This document shows, one piece after another, positions 1 through 6,670 of a stretch of DNA of 20,555 nt. A program made the translations under genes and the position numbers. The DNA comes from a virus, in the IMG/VR virus record IMGVR_UViG_3300011116_000607, positions 1 to 20,555 of that record, one strand, 5' to 3'. Positions within the stretch are counted from its first letter, which is position 1; the number at the start of each line of letters is the position of its first letter. The notes under the pieces are model-generated. The model saw nothing but the letters and a program-made list of their open reading frames with translations. It was not told the origin of the DNA and did no database searches.

Positions 1-85
1 TCAAGCTGAAGTGTCACATACCAGCGTCAATCAAACGATTATTCTGTTGACAACACCATCCAGCGGTTTTGCCCGACTGACCTGA
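1..85 (+). CDS. C-terminal end of an upstream tail-region protein (partial)
   Basis: An open frame enters from the left edge and stops with TGA at 83-85, one base before the ATG of the next gene. Only 27 residues are visible, ending GFARLT. The start lies outside the window, so no family can be named. The one-base gap to the tail-fibre gene at 87 and the shared strand suggest it belongs to the same tail operon. Confidence 0.6.
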   Translation, partial: QAEVSHTSVNQTIILLTTPSSGFARLT

Positions 86-86
86 C

Positions 87-875
87 ATGGCAAAGAAAAT
101 CTTTACCGACTTTGATTTTCAGTCGGTCTCCAAGGTCGTCAACCTGCCAACGCCATCCAATAGTGGTGACGCCGCCTCAAAGTCCTACGTGGACTCGTTG
201 GTGGAGGGTCTGGCGTGGAAAGATAGTTGCCGCGTTGCGACCCAAAGCAACCTGAATCTTTCCAGCCCTGGTGCCACGATTGATGGCATCACGATGGCGT
301 CGCAAGACCGTGTGCTGGTGCGGTCCCAAACGACTACCGCCGATAACGGCATCTATGTGTGGAACGGATCTGCCGTTGCCATGACTCGGGCGCTGGACGC
401 CAGCACGTTCGCTCAGCTAGAGCAGGCCGTCACCACGGTGGAGGAAGGTACCAGCGCCAGCACCAGTTACCGTCAGGATCAGGTCAACGGCACGCTTGGC
501 AGCAGCACGATCAGTTGGGTGACGTTTGGCACCGCTGCGCCTGCAGCCAGTGAAACGACCGCCGGTATTGCTGAACTTGCGACACAAGCTGAAGTTGACG
601 CTGGCACTGATGACCTTCGCATCATCACGCCGCTGAAGCTGGCCACTTGGTCTGGTCGCATCAAGAAATACTCGGTGAGCATCGGTGACGGCAGCGCGAC
701 CAGCTATACGGTCACGCACAACCTCGCCAGCCGCGACGTGCATGTGACTGTTTACAACAACAGCAGCTACGACGAGGTAATTGCTGATGTTACGCATACC
801 ACAACTAATACGCTGACCATTGTGTTTGCCACTGCCCCGGCTTCTAATGCTTACCGCGTAGTGGTCGTTGGCTGA
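87..875 (+). CDS. Tail fibre-like protein
   Basis: A 262-residue protein, probably a virion tail-fibre or adhesion component. Residues about 15-70 (VVNLPTPSNSGDAASKSYVD, then AWKDS, then TIDG) and 73-105 (DRVLV, NGIYVWNG, RALDAS) form a module I know from cyanophage and other phage tail fibres, where it links the fibre to a host-recognition region. The last 70 residues are Ser/Thr/Val-rich with alternating hydrophobic residues (SYTVTHNL, VHVTVYN, YRVVVVG), typical of a beta-structured fibre domain. No transmembrane segment is seen. The TGA overlaps the next ATG (TGATG), so the two fibre genes are probably translationally coupled. The family is fairly sure; the receptor target cannot be read. 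Confidence 0.85.
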   Translation: MAKKIFTDFDFQSVSKVVNLPTPSNSGDAASKSYVDSLVEGLAWKDSCRVATQSNLNLSSPGATIDGITMASQDRVLVRSQTTTADNGIYVWNGSAVAMTRALDASTFAQLEQAVTTVEEGTSASTSYRQDQVNGTLGSSTISWVTFGTAAPAASETTAGIAELATQAEVDAGTDDLRIITPLKLATWSGRIKKYSVSIGDGSATSYTVTHNLASRDVHVTVYNNSSYDEVIADVTHTTTNTLTIVFATAPASNAYRVVVVG

Positions 876-1696
876 TGACCAGACGGATTGAAAACGGCAT
901 TGACCTTCGCGGCGCCCTGCAACTTGCGGGGTCTGCCGGAACATCGGGTCAAGTCCTAACCTCTGCTGGTTCTGGTGCGACTCCTACGTGGTCGGCTGCT
1001 GGCGGTTTTACGGGTGGAACATTGACCAGCAATTTGACGCTGGCAGCCGGCACCACATCACTGTCACCGTTGACCATGCAGTCAGGCACAAACCTGACAA
1101 CGGCCACGGCCGGCGCGGTCGAGTACGACGGCAAGGTGCTTTACTCCACGCCAGCAAGCCGTGGCGTCTCACCATCGATGATGTTTTATCGGTTGAACAG
1201 CAACTACGCCGGAAACAATGCGACCGGGGCGCAGTCATTGCTTGGTGTTGGCGTAACAGTCAATGCAGATACCGTCTACGCCTTTGAAGGTCATTTCACT
1301 ATCCAAAAAACTGCAGGCACCACATCTCACACCATTGGCATCTCACTTGGCGGAACTGCAACCACCAACACCATAAGCTACTTTGCAACTAGCATACGCT
1401 TCGACACGGCTGGTACATTTGGCGGAGCCGCTACTGGCACTGGTTTTAACACGGTAGTGGCGTACAACACCACAACCTCAAACGTAGTGATGACAGGTGC
1501 AACCACTTCGGCAAACCATACATTTACATGCCTGGTGCGAGGCACGGTTAGTATCAGTGCAGGCGGTACATTTATACCGCGTTATCAGCTCAGCGCAGCA
1601 CCCGGCGGCGCTTATTCCACGTTGGCTGGTTCGGCCTTCTACATCTGGCCGATCGGTGCCGCAGGCGCCAACACCTCAGTTGGTCCTTGGGCTTGA
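875..1696 (+). CDS. Probable tail fibre/adhesin protein
   Basis: A 273-residue protein rich in Gly, Thr, Ser and Ala, without a catalytic motif or membrane segment. The N-terminus carries phrases common in phage fibre proteins: a GQVLTSAGSGATPTWSAAGG stretch at about residues 26-45, then repeats such as GGTLTSNLTLAAG. The rest looks like a beta-sandwich virion domain (ALLGVGVTVNADTVYAFEG-like). Its start overlaps the previous stop (TGATG) and its stop overlaps the next start, so it sits in a coupled tail operon. The role as distal fibre or receptor-binding tip is inferred from composition and position. Confidence 0.75.
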   Translation: MTRRIENGIDLRGALQLAGSAGTSGQVLTSAGSGATPTWSAAGGFTGGTLTSNLTLAAGTTSLSPLTMQSGTNLTTATAGAVEYDGKVLYSTPASRGVSPSMMFYRLNSNYAGNNATGAQSLLGVGVTVNADTVYAFEGHFTIQKTAGTTSHTIGISLGGTATTNTISYFATSIRFDTAGTFGGAATGTGFNTVVAYNTTTSNVVMTGATTSANHTFTCLVRGTVSISAGGTFIPRYQLSAAPGGAYSTLAGSAFYIWPIGAAGANTSVGPWA

Positions 1697-1851
1697 TGGA
1701 TCAACAAACCCGTGATAACTGGCTGAAGGTAAAACAAGCCTTGGAGGCAGCGGGTAAAACTGACAATCACTATTACCGTCGTGCGGTAGAAATTACGCGT
1801 GGCAAGGCCGATCCTTTCGATAAGGAAGATTGGGGACGGACGCTAGGCTAA
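1696..1851 (+). CDS. Small conserved-looking protein of the tail/lysis operon
   Basis: A 51-residue protein beginning MDQQTRDNWLKVKQALEAAG and ending WGRTLG. The start overlaps the TGA of the fibre gene (TGATG), which decides the start. It is charged and probably helical with no membrane segment. Small proteins with a similar DNWLKVK...YYRRAV pattern look familiar from cyanophage genomes, but I know of no function. Confidence 0.6.
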   Translation: MDQQTRDNWLKVKQALEAAGKTDNHYYRRAVEITRGKADPFDKEDWGRTLG

Positions 1852-1876
1852 TTAGAGGGTTGGCGCTGGCCTTGCA

Positions 1877-2125
1877 ATGGATGGGCATGACGACGGGCAC
1901 GTAGCGCCAGCAGCGCCGAACGCATTTAGCCAAGCTGTACCTGCATTACTTGCCGCCGCCGTATTGGGCCTTGGCGGTTTATTTATCCAAGTGGCCAAGC
2001 TGGATCAATCGGTGAGCACTGTTGCCCAGGACATTCAGGAGTTGAAGAACGACTCAAAGGAGCGGTTGGCGGACCTTGAAGATCGGGTAAGGCAAATTGA
2101 AATGACCATTGGCAGTGGTAAATAA
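1877..2125 (+). CDS. Membrane-anchored coiled-coil protein, holin-like candidate
   Basis: An 82-residue protein. Residues 1-17 are a polar His/Asp-rich head. Residues about 18-40 (AVPALLAAAVLGLGGLFIQV) are one transmembrane segment. Residues about 42-78 are a charged heptad-like helix (VSTVAQDIQELKNDSKERLA and onward) that should form a coiled coil. One membrane helix plus a coiled coil, two genes before the endolysin, fits a holin, antiholin or spanin-like helper. The order is the reverse of the XhlA type, where the coiled coil comes first. Function is inferred from position and topology. Confidence 0.6.
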   Translation: MDGHDDGHVAPAAPNAFSQAVPALLAAAVLGLGGLFIQVAKLDQSVSTVAQDIQELKNDSKERLADLEDRVRQIEMTIGSGK

Positions 2126-2157
2126 GGCCATAGACTTGGTTGAAAGCACTGCTTTTT

Positions 2158-2298
2158 ATGGAACCCACTACCGCTGCCGTGATCGCCATTGGCGTTGCCG
2201 CTGTGTCTGAGGCGCTGAGCCTGTACCCGAAAATCAAAGCCAACGGGATCATTCAGTTGGTGATGATGGTGGCCAAAGCAATTTTCCCGAAGCGATGA
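2158..2298 (+). CDS. Small hydrophobic protein, holin-like candidate
   Basis: A 46-residue protein with two hydrophobic stretches: residues 5-16 (TAAVIAIGVAAV) and 31-43 (IIQLVMMVAKAIF), separated by SEALSLYPKIKANG and ending in a basic PKR tail. The stop overlaps the endolysin start (ATGA at 2295-2298), a strong sign of a real coupled gene. Small cyanophage proteins with this VSEALSL...KANGIIQL pattern beside lysins look familiar to me. A holin or pinholin role is inferred; the helices are short for a classical holin. Confidence 0.6.
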   Translation: MEPTTAAVIAIGVAAVSEALSLYPKIKANGIIQLVMMVAKAIFPKR

Positions 2299-3350
2299 GC
2301 CAAAACCAAATCAGGTTGTTTGACCTCTTTCGGTATTACCAACGCGGGTTGCCGCATCAGATGGCCGCGATCAGTGAGCTTGAGGAGGCAATTAACAAAG
2401 CCAATCCGAACATCCTTGGCCGCGACCAAAGCTGGTTCAAGACGTGGAGCCAAAGCGGCAAACAACCTGAGCGTGATCTGCAACCCGCTGTTGACCTAAT
2501 CAAAAAGTGGGAGGGACTACGGCTGGAAAGTTATATCTGTCCGGCTGGTGTACCCACGATTGGTTATGGCCATACGGGTCAAAATGTCCAGATGGGCATG
2601 AAGATCACAGAGGCTGACGCCGAGGCGCTGTTGCTGTCTGATCTTGAGAAATTTGCCCGTGCTGTTGATACGCAAATTCGTGTACCGCTGACCAATAACC
2701 AGCGTTGTGCGTTGATCAGTTTTGCGTTCAATGTGGGCACTGGTGCATTGATGGAGAGCACGCTGCGTAAGCGGCTGAACAATGGCGAAGACCCGCAGAA
2801 AGTGGCAATGGAGGAGCTGCCACGGTGGAATAAAGGCGATGGCAAAGTTCTGGAAGGGCTGGTACGTCGCCGTCGTGATGAGCTGGATTTGTTCTTAAAT
2901 GGCGCCAAGCCTGTGACCACGGACGTAGTTTTTACACCCGATAAACCATTTAGCTTTGCTGTAACGCCAAACGTTAAATATGGCGAGCTGGCATTAAACG
3001 AAGAGGCGCGTCGTTTTAATAAGCAATTTCAGTGCGATACCGCCATGGTTCTTTGTCAGTTCCTTGAGCGGGCACGGAAGGCATTTGGCGACAAACCCAT
3101 CGTGATCACGAGCGGATATCGCCCTCCGAAAATTAATGCCAGTGTTGGCGGCTCTCCAATGAGCGAACATCTTTTTGATTTACCGGATACAGGGGCTATT
3201 GACTGGCTTATTGAAGGCGTTGATATTTACACGCTTCAAAATTGGTGTTTAACTCATTGGCCTTACAGTACCGGGAAAGGCGCGCCAAAAGGTTTTATAC
3301 ATACCGGAGTGCGTCCGGGCAGGCCAAAAGTGGTGTGGAATTACGGTTGA
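2295..3350 (+). CDS. Endolysin: GH24 lysozyme fused to M15-type peptidase domain
   Basis: A 351-residue, probably bifunctional peptidoglycan hydrolase. Residues 1-60 are an unrecognised N-terminal region. Residues about 62-202 are a T4/P22-type lysozyme: the catalytic spacing E73-8-C82-5-T88 is present in KKWEGL...YICPAGVPTIGYGHTG, followed by NQRCALISFAFNVGTG and a basic RRRRDELDLF end. Residues about 208-351 look like a zinc D-Ala-D-Ala carboxypeptidase (M15): SGYR at 273-276, SEH with H292, D303 in AIDW, and H336 in FIHTGVR give the expected H...D...H zinc set. There is an insertion between H292 and D303 relative to the usual SxHxxGxAxD. It follows two small membrane proteins, as in a lysis cassette. 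There is no signal peptide, so it would need a holin. Confidence 0.88.
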   Translation: MSQNQIRLFDLFRYYQRGLPHQMAAISELEEAINKANPNILGRDQSWFKTWSQSGKQPERDLQPAVDLIKKWEGLRLESYICPAGVPTIGYGHTGQNVQMGMKITEADAEALLLSDLEKFARAVDTQIRVPLTNNQRCALISFAFNVGTGALMESTLRKRLNNGEDPQKVAMEELPRWNKGDGKVLEGLVRRRRDELDLFLNGAKPVTTDVVFTPDKPFSFAVTPNVKYGELALNEEARRFNKQFQCDTAMVLCQFLERARKAFGDKPIVITSGYRPPKINASVGGSPMSEHLFDLPDTGAIDWLIEGVDIYTLQNWCLTHWPYSTGKGAPKGFIHTGVRPGRPKVVWNYG

Positions 3351-3793
3351 CGCCATCGCTTGTAATTAGTCTCTCGGCAACGTTCGCGCTGGGCTTCAAG
3401 TTTTGCTGGATCCAAAAACCAAGCCGTGCCGTGTTTTACCAAATCTTTGATGTTTTCTTTTCTGCTATCCCATCGAAGATTATTAAGACTATTGTTGGCC
3501 GGATTGCCGTCGTTGTGGCAGGCGTCGTGTTGTGGACTTGGCCTGTTTCCTATAAATGTTTCCAAAACAAGGACATGAACCCTTTTATGGGTGATTCGCC
3601 CGACATCGTAAAAAGATACCAAAAAATATCCGCCGGATCCCTGACGCGGCTTCATCAACTTGCCCTTGAGTTTATACAAACCTCTTGAGTTTTTAATTGT
3701 TCGATCAAGACTCCTAACGCGTCCCATATTGGACACTTCATACAAGCCCTCGTAACCGACAACGGGGCGCCAAAGCTCTACGATGCTTGTCAT
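3341..3793 (-). CDS. HNH homing-type endonuclease with NUMOD4 domain
   Basis: A 150-residue free-standing nuclease. The N-terminus has the NUMOD4 signature: W8, then VVGYEGLYEVSNMGRVRSLD. It is followed by a HNH core of the phage type: HKRVHVLVLETFIG, then HDACHNDGNPANNSLNNLRW, in which H and N residues form the beta-beta-alpha metal site, and then SRKENIKDLVKHG. Such genes are mobile and insert between phage genes. It lies on the strand opposite to the lysin and deaminase genes and its 3' end overlaps the lysin stop by 10 bases, in keeping with insertion. The C-terminal RERCRETNYKRWRQP is basic and may bind DNA. Confidence 0.9.
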   Translation of the reverse strand: MTSIVELWRPVVGYEGLYEVSNMGRVRSLDRTIKNSRGLYKLKGKLMKPRQGSGGYFLVSFYDVGRITHKRVHVLVLETFIGNRPSPQHDACHNDGNPANNSLNNLRWDSRKENIKDLVKHGTAWFLDPAKLEAQRERCRETNYKRWRQP

Positions 3794-3798
3794 CGCCT

Positions 3799-3851
3799 AT
3801 TTGGGTAGGTGGTCACGCCTCAGGGACTGGCATCCGCTGGGGCACCCAAAT
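3799..3851. repeat. 8-bp inverted repeat in the HNH/deaminase divergent spacer
   Basis: ATTTGGGT at 3799-3806 is matched by ACCCAAAT at 3844-3851, separated by 37 bases, within the 75-base spacer between the divergent HNH and deaminase genes. It could be a transcript hairpin, an operator or the edge of an inserted segment. The arms are short and may be chance. Confidence 0.3.
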
Positions 3852-3868
3852 TGTAACGTCATCCGTCG

Positions 3869-4420
3869 ATGCTGCTGCCTGATTCGGAGATTCGCGCCCT
3901 TTGCCAAAGCCATGCGCTGATTCAGCCTTTTGATCCTGAACGGCTTGGGCCCGCGTCGTATGACGTGGCATTGGGCGACAACATCATGATTGAAGTATCA
4001 GAAACCATTGATTTGATCCGCCATAGCATCAGCACGCATAGCAAGGACGATCCTTACTGGCTGGCGCCTGGTGAATTTATCCTTGCTGAAACGCAGGAGA
4101 TTTTTAATCTTCCTGATAGCCCTGCGATTGCTGCACAGTTTGTGCTGAAGTCAAGCCGTGCTCGCAGTGGCTTTCAACATATGCTTGCTGGATTTTGTGA
4201 TCCCGGATGGCATGGAAGTCGGCTTACTTTGGAGCTAAAAAATGTACGTCAACGGCATCGACTTGGCATCTGGCCTGGCATGTTGATTGGCCAAATGGTG
4301 TTTACGCCTCTGGCCAATGATCCCGAGCGGTCTTACGCCGAAATCGGCCATTACAACCGGCACGAAACCGTAATGCCATCTTGGGAAACTTTTAAGGCCA
4401 ACCAGTCTCCAACCAGTTAG
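3869..4420 (+). CDS. dcd: dCTP deaminase family protein (Dcd/dUTPase fold)
   Basis: A 183-residue protein, close to the usual 175-195 of dCTP deaminases. It probably deaminates dCTP to dUTP, feeding dTTP synthesis during phage replication; some relatives instead hydrolyse dUTP. Motifs seen: RLGPASYDVALGD (25-37), LAPGEFILAETQE (65-77), KSSRARSGF (94-102, the trimer active-site arginine motif), GFCDPGWHG (108-116) and LTLELKN with the catalytic-type E122. WPGMLIGQMVF at 135-145 is the conserved hydrophobic core. The gene is flanked by HNH genes and followed by a terminator, so it may be its own transcription unit. Deaminase and dUTPase activity cannot be separated by eye. Confidence 0.87.
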   Translation: MLLPDSEIRALCQSHALIQPFDPERLGPASYDVALGDNIMIEVSETIDLIRHSISTHSKDDPYWLAPGEFILAETQEIFNLPDSPAIAAQFVLKSSRARSGFQHMLAGFCDPGWHGSRLTLELKNVRQRHRLGIWPGMLIGQMVFTPLANDPERSYAEIGHYNRHETVMPSWETFKANQSPTS

Positions 4421-4443
4421 CTTTATTGAGGACGAGACCCCGG

Positions 4444-4475
4444 ACCGCCTGCTTGTGGGAGTGGGCGGTTTTTTA
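4444..4475 (+). terminator. Rho-independent terminator after the deaminase gene
   Basis: ACCGCC (4444-4449) can pair with GGCGGT (4464-4469), leaving a 14-base loop, followed by a T-run at 4469-4474. It lies about 24 bases after the deaminase stop and reads on the plus strand, so it probably ends the tail/lysis/deaminase transcripts. The opposite strand lacks a U-run, so it should act one way. Confidence 0.65.
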
Positions 4476-4479
4476 TTGG

Positions 4480-4650
4480 CTAGTGATCAGGGCCTTGTTT
4501 CACCCATTGCTCGGGCGGCCCCAACGGGTTCTGCAGCATGTGAATGGAATACTTGCCATAGTCGCGTACCAAGCACCAGTGTTGCGCGGCACCAACGGTC
4601 AGAAACGGCCCGATCCGAACGCCAGTCGGCAGCTTCACGTAATAGTTCAT
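4480..4650 (-). CDS. Small protein of unknown function
   Basis: 56 residues when started at the internal ATG (MNYYVKLPTGVRIGPFLTVG...), which avoids overlap with the divergent HNH gene at 4694; a longer frame runs to 4743. It contains the phrase GPFLTVGAAQHW, like the GP-x-x-T...A turn seen in many small phage proteins and in two neighbours (the genes at 6015 and 6657). No membrane segment or catalytic motif is seen. It may be a member of the microprotein group downstream. Moderate doubt remains that it is expressed. Confidence 0.45.
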   Translation of the reverse strand: MNYYVKLPTGVRIGPFLTVGAAQHWCLVRDYGKYSIHMLQNPLGPPEQWVKQGPDH

Positions 4651-4693
4651 CTGGTGTGGGTCGCTACCGTTTAAGGAACCAAGCGGGCGCCTG

Positions 4694-5014
4694 GTGGTTG
4701 AACACATTGACGGTTCCGAACTTGTCCCTAAGCACGAGGCCAAGCGACGATTCCGAGATCAGGTTCTGGTCCATTTTGGCTATCACTGTGCGTATTGCTT
4801 TGAACCGTTAGGCAGATCGCCAACGCTGGATCATGTGGTGCCCAAGGCCAAGGGCGGTTCAAGCAAAATGAATAACCTTGTGGCCTGCTGTTTTGGCTGC
4901 AATATGAGTAAAGGGCACAAGGATTGGCGTGTGTGGTACAGGGGTTTACCGTTTTGGTCCGAAATAGGCGAAGCCAGAATTATGGATTGGATAACCAAGG
5001 AAGATCAGGGCTAG
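4694..5014 (+). CDS. HNH endonuclease (small Cys4 type)
   Basis: A 106-residue protein starting with GTG. It has a complete HNH core with a zinc site: CAYC (about 33-36), LDHVVPKAKGGSSKMNNLVA (catalytic DH at about 47-48 and the Asn of the motif), then CCFGCNMSKGH. The N-terminus, VEHIDGSELVPKHEAKRRFR, is a pattern I associate with small cyanobacterial and cyanophage HNH proteins. It may be a homing nuclease or a packaging-linked nickase; its position away from the terminase genes favours the former. It is plus-stranded in a minus-strand region, and its 3' end overlaps the convergent gene at 4980 by 35 bases. Confidence 0.88.
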   Translation: MVEHIDGSELVPKHEAKRRFRDQVLVHFGYHCAYCFEPLGRSPTLDHVVPKAKGGSSKMNNLVACCFGCNMSKGHKDWRVWYRGLPFWSEIGEARIMDWITKEDQG

Positions 5015-5177
5015 TCATCTGGTGTTGATAAACCTGAGCCTGCCAAAGATCACTGGAATATCTACAAATACCCTTGTAACAAGTGCGATAATACATTTCA
5101 CCGCCGCCAATGGGTTCTAGTGTTTCGATGTAACTGCCGCCGTCGTAGTCAGTCCGGCTCAAGATTTTTGGTTCCAT
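4980..5177 (-). CDS. Small protein of unknown function
   Basis: 65 residues from the ATG at 5177 (MEPKILSRTDYDGGSYIETL...), which overlaps the upstream gene's end by 29 bases; a longer frame reaches 5264 but overlaps much more. It is polar, rich in Tyr and Gly, with two Cys (TCYKGIC) that could form a small metal or disulfide site. No family is recognised. It ends the run of minus-strand microproteins and overlaps the HNH gene tail to tail. Confidence 0.5.
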   Translation of the reverse strand: MEPKILSRTDYDGGSYIETLEPIGGGEMYYRTCYKGICRYSSDLWQAQVYQHQMTSPDLPWLSNP

Positions 5178-5529
5178 CGTCGTAAAGGTGGCATTGAGCT
5201 GCGAATTTGCCATATGCAGTCTGGCGCGCTTCGGGGAATTGGAACTCACAGCCATTACCTCCATTGTTGACGCGCAACACTGACCAATGCACGCAATCCC
5301 AGCATGTGAGGTGATTGGTTGGCGGTGGGTCTAAATCCGTAAAGGCTTCGCCCTTCCTCAAACATCTGTAAATGTTCTGCGCCCGCACAAAGGCCAGTTT
5401 TAACTCTGTTGTTTGAAGGTCAATAACAACAAAGGCACCGCTTTGTTTGGGCAGTTTTACTTTGGCGCGCCAATTTTCAACGAGCGTTCGTCGTTCCAAA
5501 ACAACCCTGCCGTTGAAAAGGTTGATCAC
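5149..5529 (-). CDS. Small protein with C-terminal four-Cys module
   Basis: 126 residues from a GTG one base after the upstream stop. The C-terminal part, from about residue 76, reads TCWDCVHW, a short variable stretch, GNGCEF-FPEA, then a Y and C-x-LY. The CxxC...C...C spacing suggests a zinc-binding module. The same module ends the protein at 6335-6670, so the two are probably related. The N-terminal half has ELKLAFVRAQNIYRCLRKGE, a likely helical segment that resembles the end of a helix-turn-helix. A nucleic-acid-binding role is inferred. Its own family is unknown to me. Confidence 0.65.
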   Translation of the reverse strand: MINLFNGRVVLERRTLVENWRAKVKLPKQSGAFVVIDLQTTELKLAFVRAQNIYRCLRKGEAFTDLDPPPTNHLTCWDCVHWSVLRVNNGGNGCEFQFPEARQTAYGKFAAQCHLYDDGTKNLEPD

Positions 5530-5530
5530 G

Positions 5531-5764
5531 TCAATCCTCTTCCCCGTAAGACGGCATGTGAAAGATGCGTTCTAGGTCAAACGAGGCTGGTGGCATTTCC
5601 TCGGCCTGGCGCGGCTCAACACAAGGGTCGTTTAGATCACGAACAATGTATGTGGCCGGTGTACCGCGAAACCGTACTTGGATGGTGCCAACACGGGGGC
5701 TACGCGCCAAGACCCAAAAACACCAGTTTTCAAAGCGATTCAGAAATGGGCAACGTTGAGCCAT
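5531..5764 (-). CDS. Small protein of unknown function
   Basis: 77 residues from ATG at 5764, three bases after the stop of the upstream gene. Residues about 25-45 (GTIQVRFRGTPATYIVRDLN) look like paired beta strands; the C-terminal end is acidic (YGEED). No family is recognised. Tight packing on both sides supports it as a real gene of the minus-strand early cluster. Confidence 0.5.
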   Translation of the reverse strand: MAQRCPFLNRFENWCFWVLARSPRVGTIQVRFRGTPATYIVRDLNDPCVEPRQAEEMPPASFDLERIFHMPSYGEED

Positions 5765-5767
5765 GAT

Positions 5768-6031
5768 TTAGGGTCGCTTCGGGAGAATGTGGCTGATCAG
5801 AACGGCAATAGCAGTATCAGCGTACCGGTTAGCCAGCTCACTGTCAGTATTGCCAAAAGCGCGAATGAGATCAGAGCGCAAAATGTTGTAATCCAAATCA
5901 CGAAGATTGGCTGCCGATTCATAGGCAAAACGTTCCCATAATCCAGTCAGAAGATTTTTGGCTTCATAGTGCTGATGCAGCATTTCCATAAAGTCGGCGC
6001 GGCGTTGGTCAAGTTCAACAGAGGTCAGCAT
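5768..6031 (-). CDS. Small helical protein of unknown function
   Basis: 87 residues from the internal ATG at 6031 (MLTSVELDQRRADFMEMLHQ...), chosen because it overlaps the upstream gene by only 17 bases; the longest frame reaches 6100. It is strongly helical, with heptad-like LDQRRADFMEMLHQHYEAKN and RDLDYNILRSDLIRAFG. No Cys or membrane segment. No family is recognised. Confidence 0.55.
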   Translation of the reverse strand: MLTSVELDQRRADFMEMLHQHYEAKNLLTGLWERFAYESAANLRDLDYNILRSDLIRAFGNTDSELANRYADTAIAVLISHILPKRP

Positions 6032-6212
6032 GACTTTTGGCGATTTCAAGGGCTTCAGATCGGGTGTCGCAAAGTGGGCCGTACCAAACGGCGGTGCCAT
6101 CCCAACACCATGGCTGGAAGGCGGACATCACACCGTAACCAACCCAATCAGCTCCGTAACAGAGGTGACGCGGGCTGTCGTAAAACTCACGGGTGGCCTT
6201 GATTGGCGTCAT
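6015..6212 (-). CDS. Small protein of unknown function
   Basis: 65 residues, rich in Trp, Tyr and Cys (FQPWCWDGTAVWYGP). The end, GPLCDTRSEALEIAKSH, matches the common small-protein turn GP-x-x-T-x-x-EA seen in many phage microproteins and, more loosely, in the neighbours at 4480 and 6657. The start codon lies 26 bases inside the upstream gene. Function unknown. Confidence 0.55.
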   Translation of the reverse strand: MTPIKATREFYDSPRHLCYGADWVGYGVMSAFQPWCWDGTAVWYGPLCDTRSEALEIAKSHADLC

Positions 6213-6342
6213 TAACTATCGGGCAGTTGCTTTGTTGATAGCGAATAAACGGCTGCAGCGCAGCGTACATACGGGCACAGTGGTCAATCGTGTGGTCGTT
6301 AAATCGCGGCGCCCAGTATTCGGCCAGGCACGATTCAAGCAC
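6187..6342 (-). CDS. Small protein of unknown function
   Basis: 51 residues from GTG at 6342 (VLESCLAEYWAPRFNDHTID...), which overlaps the upstream stop by 8 bases. A TTG at 6396 gives 69 residues but overlaps by 62 bases. It has a helical core with CLAEYW and HCARMYAALQPFIRYQQ. It overlaps the next gene by 26 bases. No family is recognised; the start is uncertain. Confidence 0.45.
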   Translation of the reverse strand: MLESCLAEYWAPRFNDHTIDHCARMYAALQPFIRYQQSNCPIVNDANQGHP

Positions 6343-6670
6343 GCTCTTGATTTCGCCTAAACAGGCTGCATTCGGTGGCGTAGGTTGGCTCGTCAATGGC
6401 TTCAGGGAATCCGTAAAAACATTCCTGACCGTCCCATTCCACGCAACTTTGGCAAGTGGTTAGGTTGCGGTCAATGCGGCTGCCCCTGAGGCGTACAGGA
6501 ATACGCGGCAGGTCTGGGGCAACGTGCGTGTAGCTTTTGCCGTTGCGAACAAGAGAAATGGCCTGCCGAGTTACATTCAACTGCGCCGCTAGAACCGCAT
6601 TTGGCTCCTTTGATTGCAGGATAAAAAGAACGTCGGCAGGCGTAAGTTTGTGGCTGTTAGTTCGCGCCAT
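6335..6670 (-). CDS. HTH plus four-Cys module protein, putative DNA-binding
   Basis: 111 residues from ATG. Residues about 8-48 (LTPADVLFILQSKEPNAVLA, QLNVTRQAISLVRNGKSY) form a helix-turn-helix of the short type found beside HNH nucleases and in phage regulators. Residues about 70-105 read TCQSCVEWDGQECFYGFPEA, then Y and C-x-LF: a CxxC...C...C module shared with the protein at 5149-5529. This suggests an HTH plus zinc-finger DNA-binding protein, possibly a regulator. It overlaps the previous gene by 14 bases. Target unknown. Confidence 0.7.
   Translation of the reverse strand: MARTNSHKLTPADVLFILQSKEPNAVLAAQLNVTRQAISLVRNGKSYTHVAPDLPRIPVRLRGSRIDRNLTTCQSCVEWDGQECFYGFPEAIDEPTYATECSLFRRNQERA

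Noticed and set aside
417-944. Long minus-strand open frame (175 residues) inside the tail-fibre genes
   Set aside because: It is antisense to two clear tail-fibre genes, is rich in Arg/Gly/Ala/Val in the way of shadow frames, and has no overlap signals with neighbours.
3242-3688. Plus-strand frame of 148 residues across the end of the endolysin and the HNH gene
   Set aside because: It is antisense to the HNH gene, which has a full NUMOD4/HNH signature, and overlaps the lysin by over 100 bases in another frame.
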